From the NCBI GenBank assembly GCA_021927905.1, contig BLLK01000019.1:806001-870000 (forward strand): 64,000 nucleotides of DNA, written 5' to 3'. Made by a program: the position numbers and the translations under genes. The notes beneath the pieces were generated by a model. That model saw nothing but the letters and a program-made list of their open reading frames with translations. It did no database searches and was not told the origin of the DNA. Positions 12,701-24,414 of this stretch are shown piece by piece. The first letter of the stretch is position 1; each line of letters begins with the position of its first letter. This stretch comes from Chaetoceros tenuissimus (Eukaryota > Bacillariophyta > Thalassiosirophyceae > Chaetocerotales > Chaetocerotaceae).

Positions 12701-15700
12701 ATGTATTCGCTTGCAACGTGAGTTTGAAGATAGCGTTCATTATATCGGAAATGGAGATATCTTTGTTCCAGTCAAGGTAGTTTGTAAGCCACCATTGGAA
12801 AGTATAGATCAATGCGAGTATTCAACAAGTTCGAGTCCATCATTGTCCAAAAGTCCTTCGGCTTCAGACAGACCTAAGGTTTCTCAAAATCCTCCCGCTG
12901 TTCCATCTGACTCGTGGAAACCTACCCAGTTTAGTCAATGCCAAGAAGTCCAAGGTACATTTTGTAGAAATCTTCCAAATGAGACTTTATCTGTTCCTTA
13001 CGATACAGTAATCACTAGAGAAGAGTGTAAGCAGTCAACAAAAACATGTGATGAAAATAAATGCATCATCGAAACCACAATTACTACATACGAATGCTTG
13101 CATATTCAAAAAGAAGTCAAAGATCTTGTAGTCGAAATGCACGAGTTTTTTGATAACAAATGTCCAAGTAATGCAGGAAATGTAAATCTTTTCAGTAGTT
13201 CCTACAGCGGTGTAGGGTGTAGCTTTGACGAGGAATCAGCCAGCTTTCCATCTCAGGAATTTACCTATGCCTCCGATGCGGTCATTTTGCAGAATGATGG
13301 CTCCGGAGACTGCTTGTCGTCCGATTTGAAACTTGGAGGATGTAGTGAAACTACGGAGTGGGTACATCTGTTTACCTCTGGTCATATTTACTACACTGAT
13401 GATAATGATGACATGAAATGTTTAAGTCGGGACGCATCAGGTACAGGTGTCGAGATAAGAAATTGTGAAAGGAACGACAGTAATCAAGCATGGATTTACG
13501 ATGTAGATGAAGGAATGATCACAAAAGCCTCAAATCCTGAATTTTGTCTGATCGGTGTTGGGATTGAAGCAGTGGGCTTAGGAAATTGTGAATCAAAACT
13601 TGCAAAATGGTCTAGGTATGAAGAATGTCGTCTCAATACTCGAACTACCACCAAGAAGATGAAATTGGAATCTGTACGAGATCCTGGACTGTGTTTGTCT
13701 ACAAACTCTTCATATCTCGCAAGTTTGGCACCATGTGGTGATACTGGTAATGAATGGATCTACAACTACAATGGTAACAATGCGACTTTGATTCAAGGCG
13801 ATAATGAAAACTTTTGCATGGGTCGAAGACTTGATGATGGTCTGTACAACGAAACTTGTAACAGCTCGAATGTTTGTAAGAAGCCAGAAAACTTCCCTTC
13901 GGGTCTAGTTCCTTGCAAGGAAGTTGTTTGGTCAAGGCAGGTCTTGGCTGGTGAAGAGAACAATATATTCCAATGGAGCATGATCAATTTTAGAAATGGA
14001 GAGAAACTAGGACCAGACTACTGCTTGCAGGCGCCTACAGGGACCAAGCAAGAGTTATGTAACGATGCATCGAGCTTAAGTAGCGCTCAAACCTGGCGTG
14101 CTTACGTTGATAATGCCCCTATCGACGCAACGGAAATATCAGTGAAGCCAAGTGCAACACTCCAAATTGTAACAGATCCAGAAGTATTGTTTCAATTCTA
14201 CCTTTTCTCAAAAGAAGGGAAGAGCAGTCGCATTCTCAGGTCTCGAGTTGCTGGCCTTATTCGTGACGTGGAAAGATTAAAGAAACTGATAGAATTTCTA
14301 CTTGTAATAACACAAGAAGCATATGCACTCGTTGACACTATTCAAGAACCAATAGGAAAGATTGATGATAAAATGCAAACAGGCGAAAGGACATTTTCAA
14401 TTTTTAACAAACTTTTGATTCCGTTTGAATATATTCCATATGTTGGAAAAGCACTCAAAGCTTCAAGACTCAAACCGATCACGGGTCAAGTTGCTAAGCA
14501 TATGAAGGTAAGAAAAGATATAAGTTTGTATACAATTTTAAAAGATGATATTCTAACATTGATGCTTCCATAATAGAAAGGACAAAATGTTCTTGAGAAA
14601 GCAGACGAAAAAGTTCAACAGATGTATGAGCCGCTTGATTCATTCACTGAATTACTTGAAAGAATCGAAGAAAAATTACCTCTGGTTTATGCTCTGAATA
14701 AGTTTGTAGATATCATTACAAGGTCTTCATTCTGTGCTCTTCGTGAGGACAAACAAAATCATTACGATGTGACCCAAATCATCATAAATTTATTGATAAC
14801 TAAAGTCAACATATCGACGAACTTGATTGAAGATCTGAAGAACCCGCTATCATTCATGAATTCATTCAAAGCAGATTTTGCGAAATATATCAAGGCTCCT
14901 ATTCGTGTGATTGAGAAGTTGTTGGATCCATTTTTTAAGGTGATGAATGCTTTAAGCTTTATCGAGTTTATCGCAACACTAAAAATACCTATTCCACATG
15001 TGAAGATCAAATTTGGATGGAAATGGTAAGTTCTCAAAATTTTCCATTGCAATTTCGTTTCTTTAGTTTTCTAATATTTGTTTTCGTTTTTGTTTCGATA
15101 TTTGCAGCAAAATCTTCATATGCTGGCCAACTTTTGATGTCAAGTATGATCCTATTAATTTCACTCTGGAACAAGTGGGAAAGGTTGTAAAAAAGATAAT
15201 CGATGCAATTAAGTCAATTCCAATCATAGGAGAAATTATCTCCTTTGTTGAAGATGCAGTAGAGTCTGTCTTGGCGGCAATTTTTAAGTTCATTGGTGTG
15301 GAATTGCCTTCCTGGAAAATAGATTTCCCATTCATTGATAGATTGAAGCAACGTGCACGAGAAGCTGCCGAAAAAGCTGAGGAATTCATGGAACACTTTG
15401 AAAATATTTTGAATCTCGATGGGAAATTTAGCAGTCTTGTAGAAACGCTTATTGAGCCAATGCTAGATATTATCCCTACAATCGATCTTGGATGTGACGG
15501 CGATGAAACAGAAATCTTTCAGTGTTCCATGGAAAAACTTGGGATTAACGTGGACTTCAATCTTGATAATGAAATCAGTGGTATAGATATGAATGGAGTC
15601 AGTCTTCTTCCCGACGTGAGTGTGATGAATATTTTGGGAGATTTTCTAGAGGATGCACAAGAGATTGAAGACAAAATCTCCAGTTTCTTGGAGGATGATG

Positions 15701-18207
15701 CAATAGAGTGTCGACAGTACGAGACGGTATCTTTAGACATGGTCAATCAAATCTTGAAGCCTCTTAATATCAGTACGGATGACCTTCCCATGGCTATCTG
15801 TCCACTTACATTTCAAATCTGTACAGATCTCGTACTACCACAACTTGAAGCTTTTGCAGCTTACATGAGCAATAAATTCGAAGAATCTTTTAGAAGAAGA
15901 AATCGGAATTTAGAAATGAAACATGACGAGTCCTCCAGTGGTCTATGCAGTCCTAATATCGATGGAGTGCCTTACAATTGGGGTCTTTCAATTACCTTTA
16001 CCAGACCTGAATTTGACCTGAAAATAATTCCAGGCACAGACATAGATTTCATCAAGAAAATCAAGTCAAATTTTTTTGATTTTTATAAGAAAGCTTCAAT
16101 TCAAATAGCTCATGTTGGTTTGCCAACAGAATTGACCCTTGCATTTGGCTGCGAAGACGGTGAAATGCAACTTCTCCTCGAAACTTCACCAATGATTGAA
16201 ATTGATTTCAACTCCCGTTACTTGGAGTCAAGGTCATATAAAGAGTCAAAGTACATATCATTCCCGCGTACTTGGTCACCTACGACAAAATTCAGACCTT
16301 CTGAGGATGCAATTCGGACTTTGGGATATTTGCAAGGAAATGATCCAGATCTTGACAAATTCAACAAAGAAATGAAAATGATTGAAATACTCAACAAAAT
16401 TTTATGCCATCTTGATTATCTTCTTGTCAATGAAAAAGTTGGTGCAGAAAATGTTCTAGATGCCACAACAAAGTTTAGTCGTGAAATTCGCAAACGCAAA
16501 CTCGATGATACTCGTAAAGGCAGCACAATCCGCGAAATAATTAAAGCATGGTTAGCGCAGTACGAATTAGATTTTGCTAAACCAAAAAAAAATGTAAGTA
16601 CAATCTCATGAATTTGCGCTATATATTAATCTTATGGTAAAATATCTTACGCTAACACTGACTGCAATAATAGTCAATAGCACCTTCCGATACACCAAGT
16701 ATTAGTGCAGTGCCATCTGACATACCCTCTGATCAACCCTCCGATCAGCCATCCGATACACCATCCGATCAGCCATCCGATACACCATCCGATCAGCCAT
16801 CCGATCAACCCTCTAAACAACCCTCCGATCAACCCTCTAAACAGCCATCCGATCAGCCATCCGATACACCATCCGATCAACCCTCTAAACAACCATCCGA
16901 TCAACCCTCTAAACAACCCTCCGATCAACCCTCTAAACAACCCTCCGATCAACCCTCTAAACAACCATCCGATCAACCCTCCGACTCTGGACCTCCAACA
17001 TCGACTGTAAGTTTTGAACCAGTGTTTCATGTAGCAGAATATGTGCAAATATCTTATTCTCTGTTTTCTTCATTTATAGGATACACGTAGAGCACTTCAT
17101 GTTTATGATGAGATCGATTCATTTGCTCATAGAGACTTATCGTTTAAGCATTTACCTTTCAATGCAATAGACATAATTAAATTAAATCTGGGGACAGAGA
17201 TCGCCAAAATCGGGGACTGGGAAGTGTTCGAGAAAATTTTATCAGACTTACAGATCGAAGCATACAAGAAACGAAAAGAGAAAAGAAAGAGCGCAAAGAT
17301 CGCAGGAAGTATTAATGCTTTTAATTCAAAATTCCCGGAAGATGTATTTGAGAGGCAAGAACATTGCAAAAACTTGTATGGGTATGATATCTCAAAACCC
17401 GAAGGTATCAAAGACAAAGCTGTGAAATTCAAAGAAAATTTCCGAGAGAATTCTTTCGAATATTTGAAGGAAGTGGGGAAAAGCATTACTTATTCCCCAA
17501 CAAACTTTTTTGCTGGTGGAACTTTACCGTATAAGAAACTCAGACGAACTATTGACTTTGGGCTGATGGATAAGCATGATAGTTACTTTGGCATCTTTTT
17601 TATGTTGGGAGAAATTCTCCTGAATTTTCCTTACTTGTTTGTTAACTTCTTTTCGAGTTTGGATGAAAGAGCTTCAAATGATGCTACAACTTCACCTGGA
17701 CAGCCTACAAGCTCCCCAAGTCCTTCAGGCAAACCTAGCGTATTGCCAAGTGGCTTGCCAAGTGGCTTTCCATCTAGCTCGCCTTCGATTAGTCTCTTGC
17801 CATCTAGCCTTCCATCAAGTTCACCATCACCAACTACTGCAAAGGACGAAGCATGGAAGAATTTCCTTATACTGGTGCTTACTCTTTTTCCTGCCATTTC
17901 TATAGAGACGCTTATAGAGTCATTCAATTATTTCACACGAAAGAAGCCTGCACCTCTACCATTACGACAACTCGAATCAGTTTTTAACATTATCGGATCT
18001 GGTATAGAACCCCAAAGACCATTGGCGGAACAAGAAGTTCGTGTACTTACGCCAATACAAGCATTTTCGATATCAGTGAATTTACTGTCTAGTGAGAATA
18101 AGGGGGGTACGCTCACAGGAAGACAGCAAACTCAATATTGCAACGGTCGATTTTGTATTTCTATGCTCCCAGACATTAGTGAAATTATTGTAGAGGAGAA
18201 AGATTAA
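3739..18207 (+). CDS. Giant modular surface protein: C-type lectin, PAN/apple-like, WSC, ricin-B-like and Pro-Ser tracts
   Basis: Nine exons are predicted: 3739-3927, 4095-4403, 4498-4566, 4656-12031, 12107-14507, 14577-15025, 15108-16593, 16674-17006, 17080-18207. All have GT..AG borders and a continuous frame, giving about 4579 aa. Residues ~10-29 are hydrophobic (signal peptide or anchor). Acidic linkers and a Cys-rich start (~190-240) follow. A C-type-lectin-like domain (~573-672) runs from CPYSF..Y.GKCF to WIRPKSSSC and LCSAS. About 17 PAN/apple-like modules (~1250-2690) share the pattern CxxxCxxxxxCxxf...CxLy. A WSC domain (~1938-2021) carries CQQHC...CMCGS...CNVACEGDSSQTCGG. Ricin-B-like repeats (~3040-3320) have QAW/NEW motifs. 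Pro-Ser tracts lie near 1595-1668, 2890-2923, 4094-4204 and 4407-4456. A helical Cys-poor region and two hydrophobic segments (17560-17670, 17850-17930) end it. It is probably an extracellular, glycan-binding adhesive or wall protein. It could be two or more genes if an intron call is wrong. The exact function is unknown. Confidence 0.75.
16714..16986 (+). repeat. Tandem repeat coding PSDQPSDTPS/PSKQPSDQ
   Basis: A near-perfect 12-bp-based tandem array of ccatccgatcag, ccatccgataca and ccctctaaacaa units encodes PSDQ, PSDT and PSKQ. It fills almost all of exon 8 of the giant gene (16674-17006), which is 333 nt with phase-0 introns on both sides, so it could be skipped or change length without shifting frame. 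The unit homogeneity suggests recent expansion or ongoing slippage. PSxxPS tracts are common in diatom surface proteins. Confidence 0.85.
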
Positions 18208-18503
18208 CTATATATGTAATGAAACCATACCTATTTTTCAACTGATGACTTTTTTCCACTTCAAGTAGATAATTTTAAAAAAAGGTTAGATTTCCATTAC
18301 AACTAGAATTCATTTTGGAAATAACTTTATTTTCATATGATTCATTAAAATCCTTCATCTTTCAGTCTCGTACTCTCATTTCCATCCTTCTTGATTCCAA
18401 TAAAATTATCAAGTATCCTTTGGTAACTCTCTGAGCCAATTGGCTCTACCTCACTCCACTACACTCCCCCTCTCACTCCACTCCACCACCCTCTCTACAC
18501 TCT

Positions 18504-19175
18504 TCACTTGTTACTTTCTTCTCTCTTTCTTCGTACATCCCAATTGTAGATACGACTAATGTTAACTTCCGCAGTAATAATCTGATTCCGTACCAATGCC
18601 AAATCTTCAGTACTATCCTTCAAATCCTTTTGTGCCTTGGTCAATTTCGTAGTCAACAAATCAATCGCTTCCTGATAGGTATACTCCAACATGACATTGG
18701 CTCCCAGCCACAAATTGACAATACCCGAAGCACAATCAACATTAGCCTTTGCAAATAGCATATCTGCCAAATTGTATCTAGTGGATAGATTCGAATCATC
18801 AGAAGATTCCTTTTGCTGTAGAAATTTGACAAGCTGAAGTGATTTTTCAATTTCGGGTATTTTCGATTGAATCAATTTGGCTACAAATAATATATATTAC
18901 ATTAGCATATTGGCAACTACTAAAATTCAAATACAATAAAAATAGTACGTACCACGTTGAGACAAGGTACCTTCTACCCCCTTTAATTTGCCAAATAAAT
19001 CACTAAATGCTCCAATCATCAATTCAGCAGATGCCGACGGTTCAAAACTCGTTGAGAATTGTGTAATATCTTCAATGAATTTCACCTTTGGGATATCTCT
19101 TTCACTTAGACCTTCTGTAATGTCTTTGAATGATAGAGAGGTTGTATTTGCTTCTTGTTCCAATTCTGTACTCAT
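18504..19175 (-). CDS. PFD3: Prefoldin subunit 3
   Basis: An alpha-type subunit of the hexameric prefoldin chaperone that hands nascent actin and tubulin to the CCT chaperonin. Two exons, 19175-18953 and 18880-18504, join in phase 1 (donor gtacgt, acceptor tttgtag), giving 199 aa, normal for the family. The key segment is GIVNLWLGANVMLEYTYQEA (beta hairpin) between two long coiled-coil helices: IPEIEKSLQLVKFLQQKE before it, and DLLTTKLTKAQKDLKDSTEDL after it, which ends in the family-typical IITAEVNISRIYNWDVRRKR. An N-terminal extension of ~70 residues precedes the first helix. It shares a 365-bp divergent promoter region with RPN8, so two protein-quality-control genes may be co-regulated. 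Confidence 0.93.
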
Positions 19176-19540
19176 TTTTTGATTGTGAAGGTTAGTTCTG
19201 TGGTCTAGTTGTAGTTGTATGTTGGTATTTTGAATTGAAATTGCTTGTCTTTTTTTGCTGGGTGGTGCTCTTGCGTCGTTTGAATTTCATGCAATAGCTA
19301 GGCAGGCTAGCTACGCTAGTATAATGATGTAGCTACATAGTGAACCCTCTAGCTAGCTTAATACTCCAATCAGAAAAGTTTAGCAAGTGTCTTCGGCAAC
19401 CTTCTTTGCAGTTCTTCCAGCAACAAACAACAACAAGGAGGCACAACAACAAGAGCATCCAAAGCACAATCTAAAAAGATACATTCCATCACTCATTTCC
19501 TTTCTAAATTCATTACACTACACTACAAAGAATCAATACC
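19176..19540. promoter_or_regulatory. Divergent intergenic region of PFD3 and RPN8
   Basis: These 365 bp separate the start codons of two divergently transcribed proteostasis genes, so both promoters must lie here. The stretch has several ctagcta-type short repeats (about 19296-19356) and an AAC/CAA-rich leader just before RPN8. I cannot assign a specific factor site. Confidence 0.55.
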
Positions 19541-20627
19541 ATGACTGAAGAAACTAAAACAGACAGTCTAGCAACAGCAGCCATTGGAGACATCAAATCT
19601 CTCACAGTCCATCCCCTCGTCCTTCTCTCTGCAGCAGATCACTACAATCGAGTAGCAAGGGGAACACGTAAACGTGTCGTTGGAGTTCTATTGGGTACTG
19701 TATCAAGAGGAGTAGTCGATGCTACCAATAGCTTTGCAGTTCCATTTGAAGAAGACAACAAGAACCCAGTAAGTACATAGTCAGTATCATCTATCCTACC
19801 TACTGTACATAACTCACTAACCTCTCTACTATTAGAATGTATTTTATCTCGATCACAATTATCTTGAAAATATGCTCCACATGTTTCGAAAAGTAAACGC
19901 CAAAGAACGACTAGTAGGATTCTACTCCACAGGACCATCCATCCGACCAAATGATTTAAGAATTCATTCCATGTTGACTCGCTTCCTACCCAAGGGAAAC
20001 ATTACACCACCTGTATTCTGTATCATTGACGTACGATCGGAAAATAAATCGATTCCCACTACAGCATATAAAATGACGGAAGAAATGGAGGGAGAAGTGG
20101 GTCAAGTCAAGAAAAATTTTGCACATGTTCCATCCGTCATTGGTGCTTCGGAACCGGAAGAAGTGGGTGTAGAGCATTTGTTGAGAGACATCAATGATCC
20201 AACCATTTCGACAATTACATCATTGATAAATGCCAAACTTGGTGGATTGTCCAGTTTGAGTAGTAAACTACTTGAAATGAAGATGTATTTGGAACAAGTG
20301 GCTTCTGGACAACTCAAACCCAATCAAGAGATTATAGGCAATATGCAGTCGATTTTGAATTTATTGCCTAATTTAAATGTGGAAGAGGTTGTCAGGTCTT
20401 TGCTTGTCAAGACGAATGATATGCATATGGTGATTTATTTGAGTTCATTGATTCGTAGTGTTATTGCTTTGCATGATCTTGTCAATAACAAAATTAGATA
20501 CAATGAACAAATGGAACTTGGTTTGGAAGGGGATGTGGAAAAGACTGCTGCTGCTGTTGTTGGTAAGAAGGAGAAAGATGCTACTGGGGAAGAAAAGAAG
20601 GAGGAAGATGTAGAGGCAAAGAAGTAG
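19541..20627 (+). CDS. RPN8: 26S proteasome regulatory subunit RPN8 (PSMD7)
   Basis: A non-catalytic MPN-domain subunit of the proteasome lid that pairs with RPN11. Exons are 19541-19768 and 19836-20627 (phase 0, donor gtaagt, acceptor attag), giving 339 aa. The MPN domain starts at ~20 with [16 protein letters not shown] and [11 protein letters not shown], continues [13 protein letters not shown] across the splice to [11 protein letters not shown], and has [18 protein letters not shown]. The JAMM histidines needed for deubiquitination are replaced (STGPS where RPN11 has HTHP), as expected for RPN8. [11 protein letters not shown] and [15 protein letters not shown] mark the C-terminal helices used for lid assembly. 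The tail is Lys/Glu-rich, as in animal PSMD7. Confidence 0.95.
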
Positions 20628-21807
20628 ATGGAGCATGGTATTGTATAGTGCATACGTGATACTGTAATTATACACATTTCTACAAATACGAAAATGGTGT
20701 CTGAATCTACTGTAGATATAACTGTAGGGTAGTTGCATCTTTACGTTTGATGGACTTGATTCGTCTTTTTTTTCTACTCCTATAATTTGTGCATGTTGTA
20801 TCTTATTAGATTGACTGCCTTCTATATTATCAGCAACATTTCTATAAATACGACAATGGCGTCTGATTCTACTATAGATAGAGTAGGTGATTTTGCGAAA
20901 TACGTATGCGAAAGACATCTTTACATTTCATGGACTTGATTCCTCTTTTCTCTACTCTAGTCTTGAATCTTACAATCTATCATGGTGTAACCAGCACTTT
21001 CTACAATCCTTGCCCATTGTACAATCTGACTACCGAGTAGTATATACAGTCTATTTTTGTTACTCTAGTGCAAGTACCTCCAACCGTTAGAGAAAAAGGA
21101 CATGCGATCTGGAATGGACCGCCTTTAAGGTTTCCATCGACAAAAGCTTGTAACAGAAGTGGAATGATTAGATCACTATCTTGTGACACTGAAGAATAAA
21201 GTTAGAAGAAGAATACAATCGCTCCTACTATGTTTCAGAATGAAACGAAAACATAACCTTTCATTCTCGATCATTAGAATATTTTCATCTGCTTACATGC
21301 GTTTTGGAAACTTCCAAGTCAACGTGATCAAGAGCCAATCAGACGAGTCTAAACTTTCTACGTAATTTCTCTTCATTCGTCATCTACTTCAACAGGTACG
21401 TATTTGCGCTTACGTATTGGATCTGTGCAATTTTTTTGCAATAGCGAAAAGTCAATGATAGCCAATGAGATACCTCGATTTCTAATTTCTCATCTTTACT
21501 TCAAGATGCATTTGCACCTTCCTTACAACAATGACATTTTTTAAAATAGACTTGTTGGATTGGTGGATTGAATTGTAATACGACATTTATAGGACATTTA
21601 AAACTTGACATCTGGACTGCTGAGACGAAATCTACATTCTAGAATAATTTCCTTCCTTTCCCAATATTCCCATAAGTAATTCAAAATACGCAAGGCCCTG
21701 GACATGAAGATTGAAGCTGGATCTTTCCTCATCTTTGGTGGCGCACCTCTTTTCTCATAAAAACGCCCAATCCGTCCCTTTATCTCATTATAAAAAGATT
21801 TGCAAAT
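20628..21807. other. Intergenic region with a duplicated segment
   Basis: This 1.2-kb gap lies between RPN8 and the EF-hand gene. It contains two diverged direct copies of a ~110-130 bp segment (20673-20962). ORFs on both strands around 21001-21365 have no recognisable product and no secure splice sites, so I do not call a gene. The last ~100 bp before 21808 should hold the EF-hand gene promoter. Confidence 0.5.
20673..20962. repeat. Two-copy imperfect direct repeat
   Basis: Copy 1 is about 20673-20785 and copy 2 about 20834-20962. Shared blocks in the same order are acatttct[ac/at]aaatacga, aatgg.gtctga, tctact.tagata, gcatcttta/acatcttta and atggacttgattc. Copy 2 has an insertion in the middle. 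The repeat lies downstream of RPN8 and has no coding sense. It may be a local duplication of a 3'-flanking segment. Confidence 0.65.
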
Positions 21808-23271
21808 ATGAAAGGTTTCTCAGTTGCACTTACAACTCTCCTTCTTGCTCATTCGCCTATCCTTTCTTCTGCACTCAAGTGTGGAATCAAGGGAATCACA
21901 GAGCCTTGTCTCGCTGACACCGATCCTCACTACGATGAGAGTATCGGGTATGCATTCAAAGATCAAGATGCATTCTGGGCAGCTTTGGAAGGTCTCTATG
22001 TGATCGAGTCTGCGACCGAGTATGATGCTTTAACTGGTGAAAAGATCACTAGTTTCACTCCAGGATTGTTTCCAGATGATGGTTCCTTGGGCACTTACGA
22101 TCGATCCAATAACAAAGGTTTTGTTAATAATACCGTCGCAGGGTCAAGATTCTACACCAGGGAGTATAGAATTGCCACTCATAATAGTGACCAAAGTGTT
22201 CCAATCCCTATGCCTGCCCTGATTCTTCCTGCAGATGCTTTCTGTAAGTATACCACCCGTTTTGCAATCTTCTCAATCTTTTCTTTTTCAACTTGACTCA
22301 TTGGGCCCATTTGATTTTTCTGCATAGATACTTCTACCTTTGAGAAAGATGGTACTGCTAGATTGCTGGGAACAAACGCAGGATTCCAGACAGCGTTCAC
22401 TGCAAAGACAGAAAATAACACAGTCGCTCCTGTATCTGGCAATACTTTGCTTGGAACTGAGAAATTTGTTGCAAATGTAGATGGAGTTGACATTACGATC
22501 GAGACATACCAGACTGTTTATTGCTTTGATGAGACATGCAGTAAATCCAACAGTTACCGTGAGACATACACGATCAATCCAGTGACAGGGGCGAAGGACT
22601 CTACTGGATTCTCCAAAGCAACGTTGAGAAAGGTTGAAGAGCAAGAGTGGTTTGAAACCATGAATCAGGTGTTCACCGAGACAAATTTACCAGACACAGC
22701 TCTCACACCTGCACTGGATAGCCCATACTTTAAAAAACCATTCGATCCAGCTGCTACTAATCCCAAGGCACCAGAGTGTTTCGGAGGGGTCTGCCCATCT
22801 GAGGAGGATTGGCGCACCTACGATCCTGAATATGGAACATCTCCATATGTGGAACCTCCAGGTGTTTTGACTGGTGGATTCATTGCTATTGTGTCTGTAG
22901 CATCCATCCTAATTGCACTAGCAATCTTCTATGTTGTTTACAAACGAGGAGTAGAGCGCCGTGAGGCTCGCCTCAAGGAAGCAGTTATGGGATCCATTGC
23001 GAAGCAAATGGGCATGACTACGAACAGAGAGCTAAGTCCAGACGAGCTTGAAGAGATGTTCAATAGTATCGATGCGGACCGTAATGGAAACCTCTCAAGA
23101 GAGGAAATCAAAGAGTTGGTAACCAAAGCAGGAATGGTTGAGATGAGCGAGAGAGACTATGACATTCTTATCGCTTCCATCGATTTGGACGGCAATGGAA
23201 CTTTGAGTTTCGCAGAGTTTTGTGCATTCTATGCTTCCATTCCAGTTCAGGATAATTTCAATGATGCCTAA
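21808..23271 (+). CDS. Type I membrane protein with cytosolic EF-hand pair
   Basis: Exons 21808-22243 and 22328-23271 (phase 1, gtaagt..atag) give 459 aa. Residues 1-22 form a signal peptide (FSVALTTLLLAHSPILSSA). An unrecognised luminal or extracellular domain of ~330 residues follows, with a few Cys and Asn-X-Thr sites. A membrane helix (GGFIAIVSVASILIALAIFY, nt ~22870-22935) is next, then a basic stop-transfer KRGVERREARLKEA. The cytosolic tail carries two canonical EF-hand loops, DADRNGNLSREE and DLDGNGTLSFAE, each with D/N at positions 1, 3 and 5 and E at 12, so calcium binding is likely. The layout suggests a calcium-responsive membrane or cell-surface protein. The luminal domain matches no family I know, so the role stays open. 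Confidence 0.85.
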
Positions 23272-23700
23272 ATTTCAATTGAGATTTTCCATGTTTCTTA
23301 GCCTTCTGCCAAGGAGATCACTTGGGTGGTTTAACTCTGTCTGCGTAAATTTATCGCTGTTTTGACAAGAAATAATAGGAGGCTTCGTATTTATTCATCT
23401 ATGTAGTCCATAACTATAAGAAGGTCGTATAATTGTGATACCTGTCATTGGCACATATTCATGTTTTACATTCGCGCTTTGGTACTGTCTATTTCTAGCC
23501 ACCTTCAAGATCTCGATATTAACATTTTGCGCATCAAGTTGGGAGTAAATACACTGGATGTTCAATAAGCTCTATTACAAATGAGGGATATCCATTTGTC
23601 ATCTTACTTTCCACCATATATTTTGCCCAAGTCCATGGTAAATTCACAAAGTGGTTGGCTAATCCAAAAGAGGAATTAAAGACTTCTTTTTGCAAATATG
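23272..23700. other. Intergenic, possibly decayed TPR-gene sequence
   Basis: No ORF is supported here. It lies between the EF-hand gene and the truncated TPR copy. From about 23690 on, sequence similarity to the large TPR genes is visible. Whether weaker similarity reaches further upstream could not be judged by eye. Confidence 0.4.
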
Positions 23701-24267
23701 AATTGAAAATATGGCACAGCTCTATCTACTTTCACTGAATGCCTTGTCATGTGCAGTCAATGTGAAAGTGCAAAGACAAGTGAGATCGTAGCAATACTGT
23801 TTAATATTGCGGCTGTTCACAAGGCAATAGGCGAGTCCGACAAAGCTCTGGATGCATTCCTAAAGGTACTTCATCACGAGCGAGATCTTCATCAAAGAGA
23901 AGGGAGTACGTTTGATGCGAAAGACCTTATACTTACTCTGATGCATATCTTTGAAATTTACGACCGCGAGTTTGGTATTCCCAGAGATGGCATGGAATAT
24001 CTCCTTGAAGCAGCGACCCTTTGCAGGGAGTACAACAAAAGCATAGATAATACTTTAGGACGCTATGTATTTTTCTTACTAGGGGACGTTCTTTCCTCAA
24101 ATCAGGAGACGACAGAGGGCTTTAAGTGCTATTGTGAAGGTTGTAAACTATTTGGCACAATGGATACTGATGACATATTGGCTTTTGGTAAGAAAGGAGT
24201 GCACATGATACTTGCACAAATGTGCAATGACAATAGAGTCTTCCCGGTCCATGCAGCTGCTGCATGA
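23700..24267 (+). pseudogene. 5'-truncated copy of the TPR gene family
   Basis: The frame 23749-24267 (about 172 codons) matches the C-terminal ~170 residues of the two large TPR proteins at 34527-37097 and 38534-41119. Shared segments are SEIVA.L.N.A.V.KAIGE, AKDLILTL.HIFEIYD.E.G.P.DGM.YL, FFLLGDVLSSNQ, and the same ending MILAQMCND.RVFP.HAAAA with an identical gcagctgctgcatgag terminus. Similarity continues a little upstream (frame ALSTFTECL, from ~23713), then a stop and loss of similarity follow. No start with a proper N-terminus exists. It is best read as a 3' remnant of a third family member, though a short expressed protein cannot be excluded. Confidence 0.75.
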
Positions 24268-24414
24268 GTTAGAACATACTTTTATACATTTTACAAAATC
24301 ATTAGACAATGCATGTTAGTAATACACTCTTAAAGTTTTGTTGAAAGACCACATTATTCAGTGGATTTAATTTTATAATGACCAATACACAATGGAAAAT
24401 TAATTTCAAACTAT

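Noticed and set aside
16714-16986. CRISPR-like regular repeat.
   Set aside because: The repeat is contiguous, has no spacers, is protein-coding and sits in a eukaryotic exon.
16674-17048. Long minus-strand and shifted frames across the Pro-Ser array (Gly/Leu/Trp/Arg or Pro/His/Asn repeats).
   Set aside because: They are only other readings of the 12-bp coding repeat. The plus frame with PSDQ units is continuous with both neighbouring exons.
20445-20918. 157-codon minus-strand frame.
   Set aside because: It runs antisense over RPN8 and across the direct repeat, and its internal repetition only mirrors that repeat.
21001-21365. Possible exon on the minus strand (around FVDGNLKGGPFQIACPF) or a short plus-strand gene.
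   Set aside because: There is some coding-like composition and an acceptor-like ttcttcag, but no convincing donor, partner exon or recognisable family.
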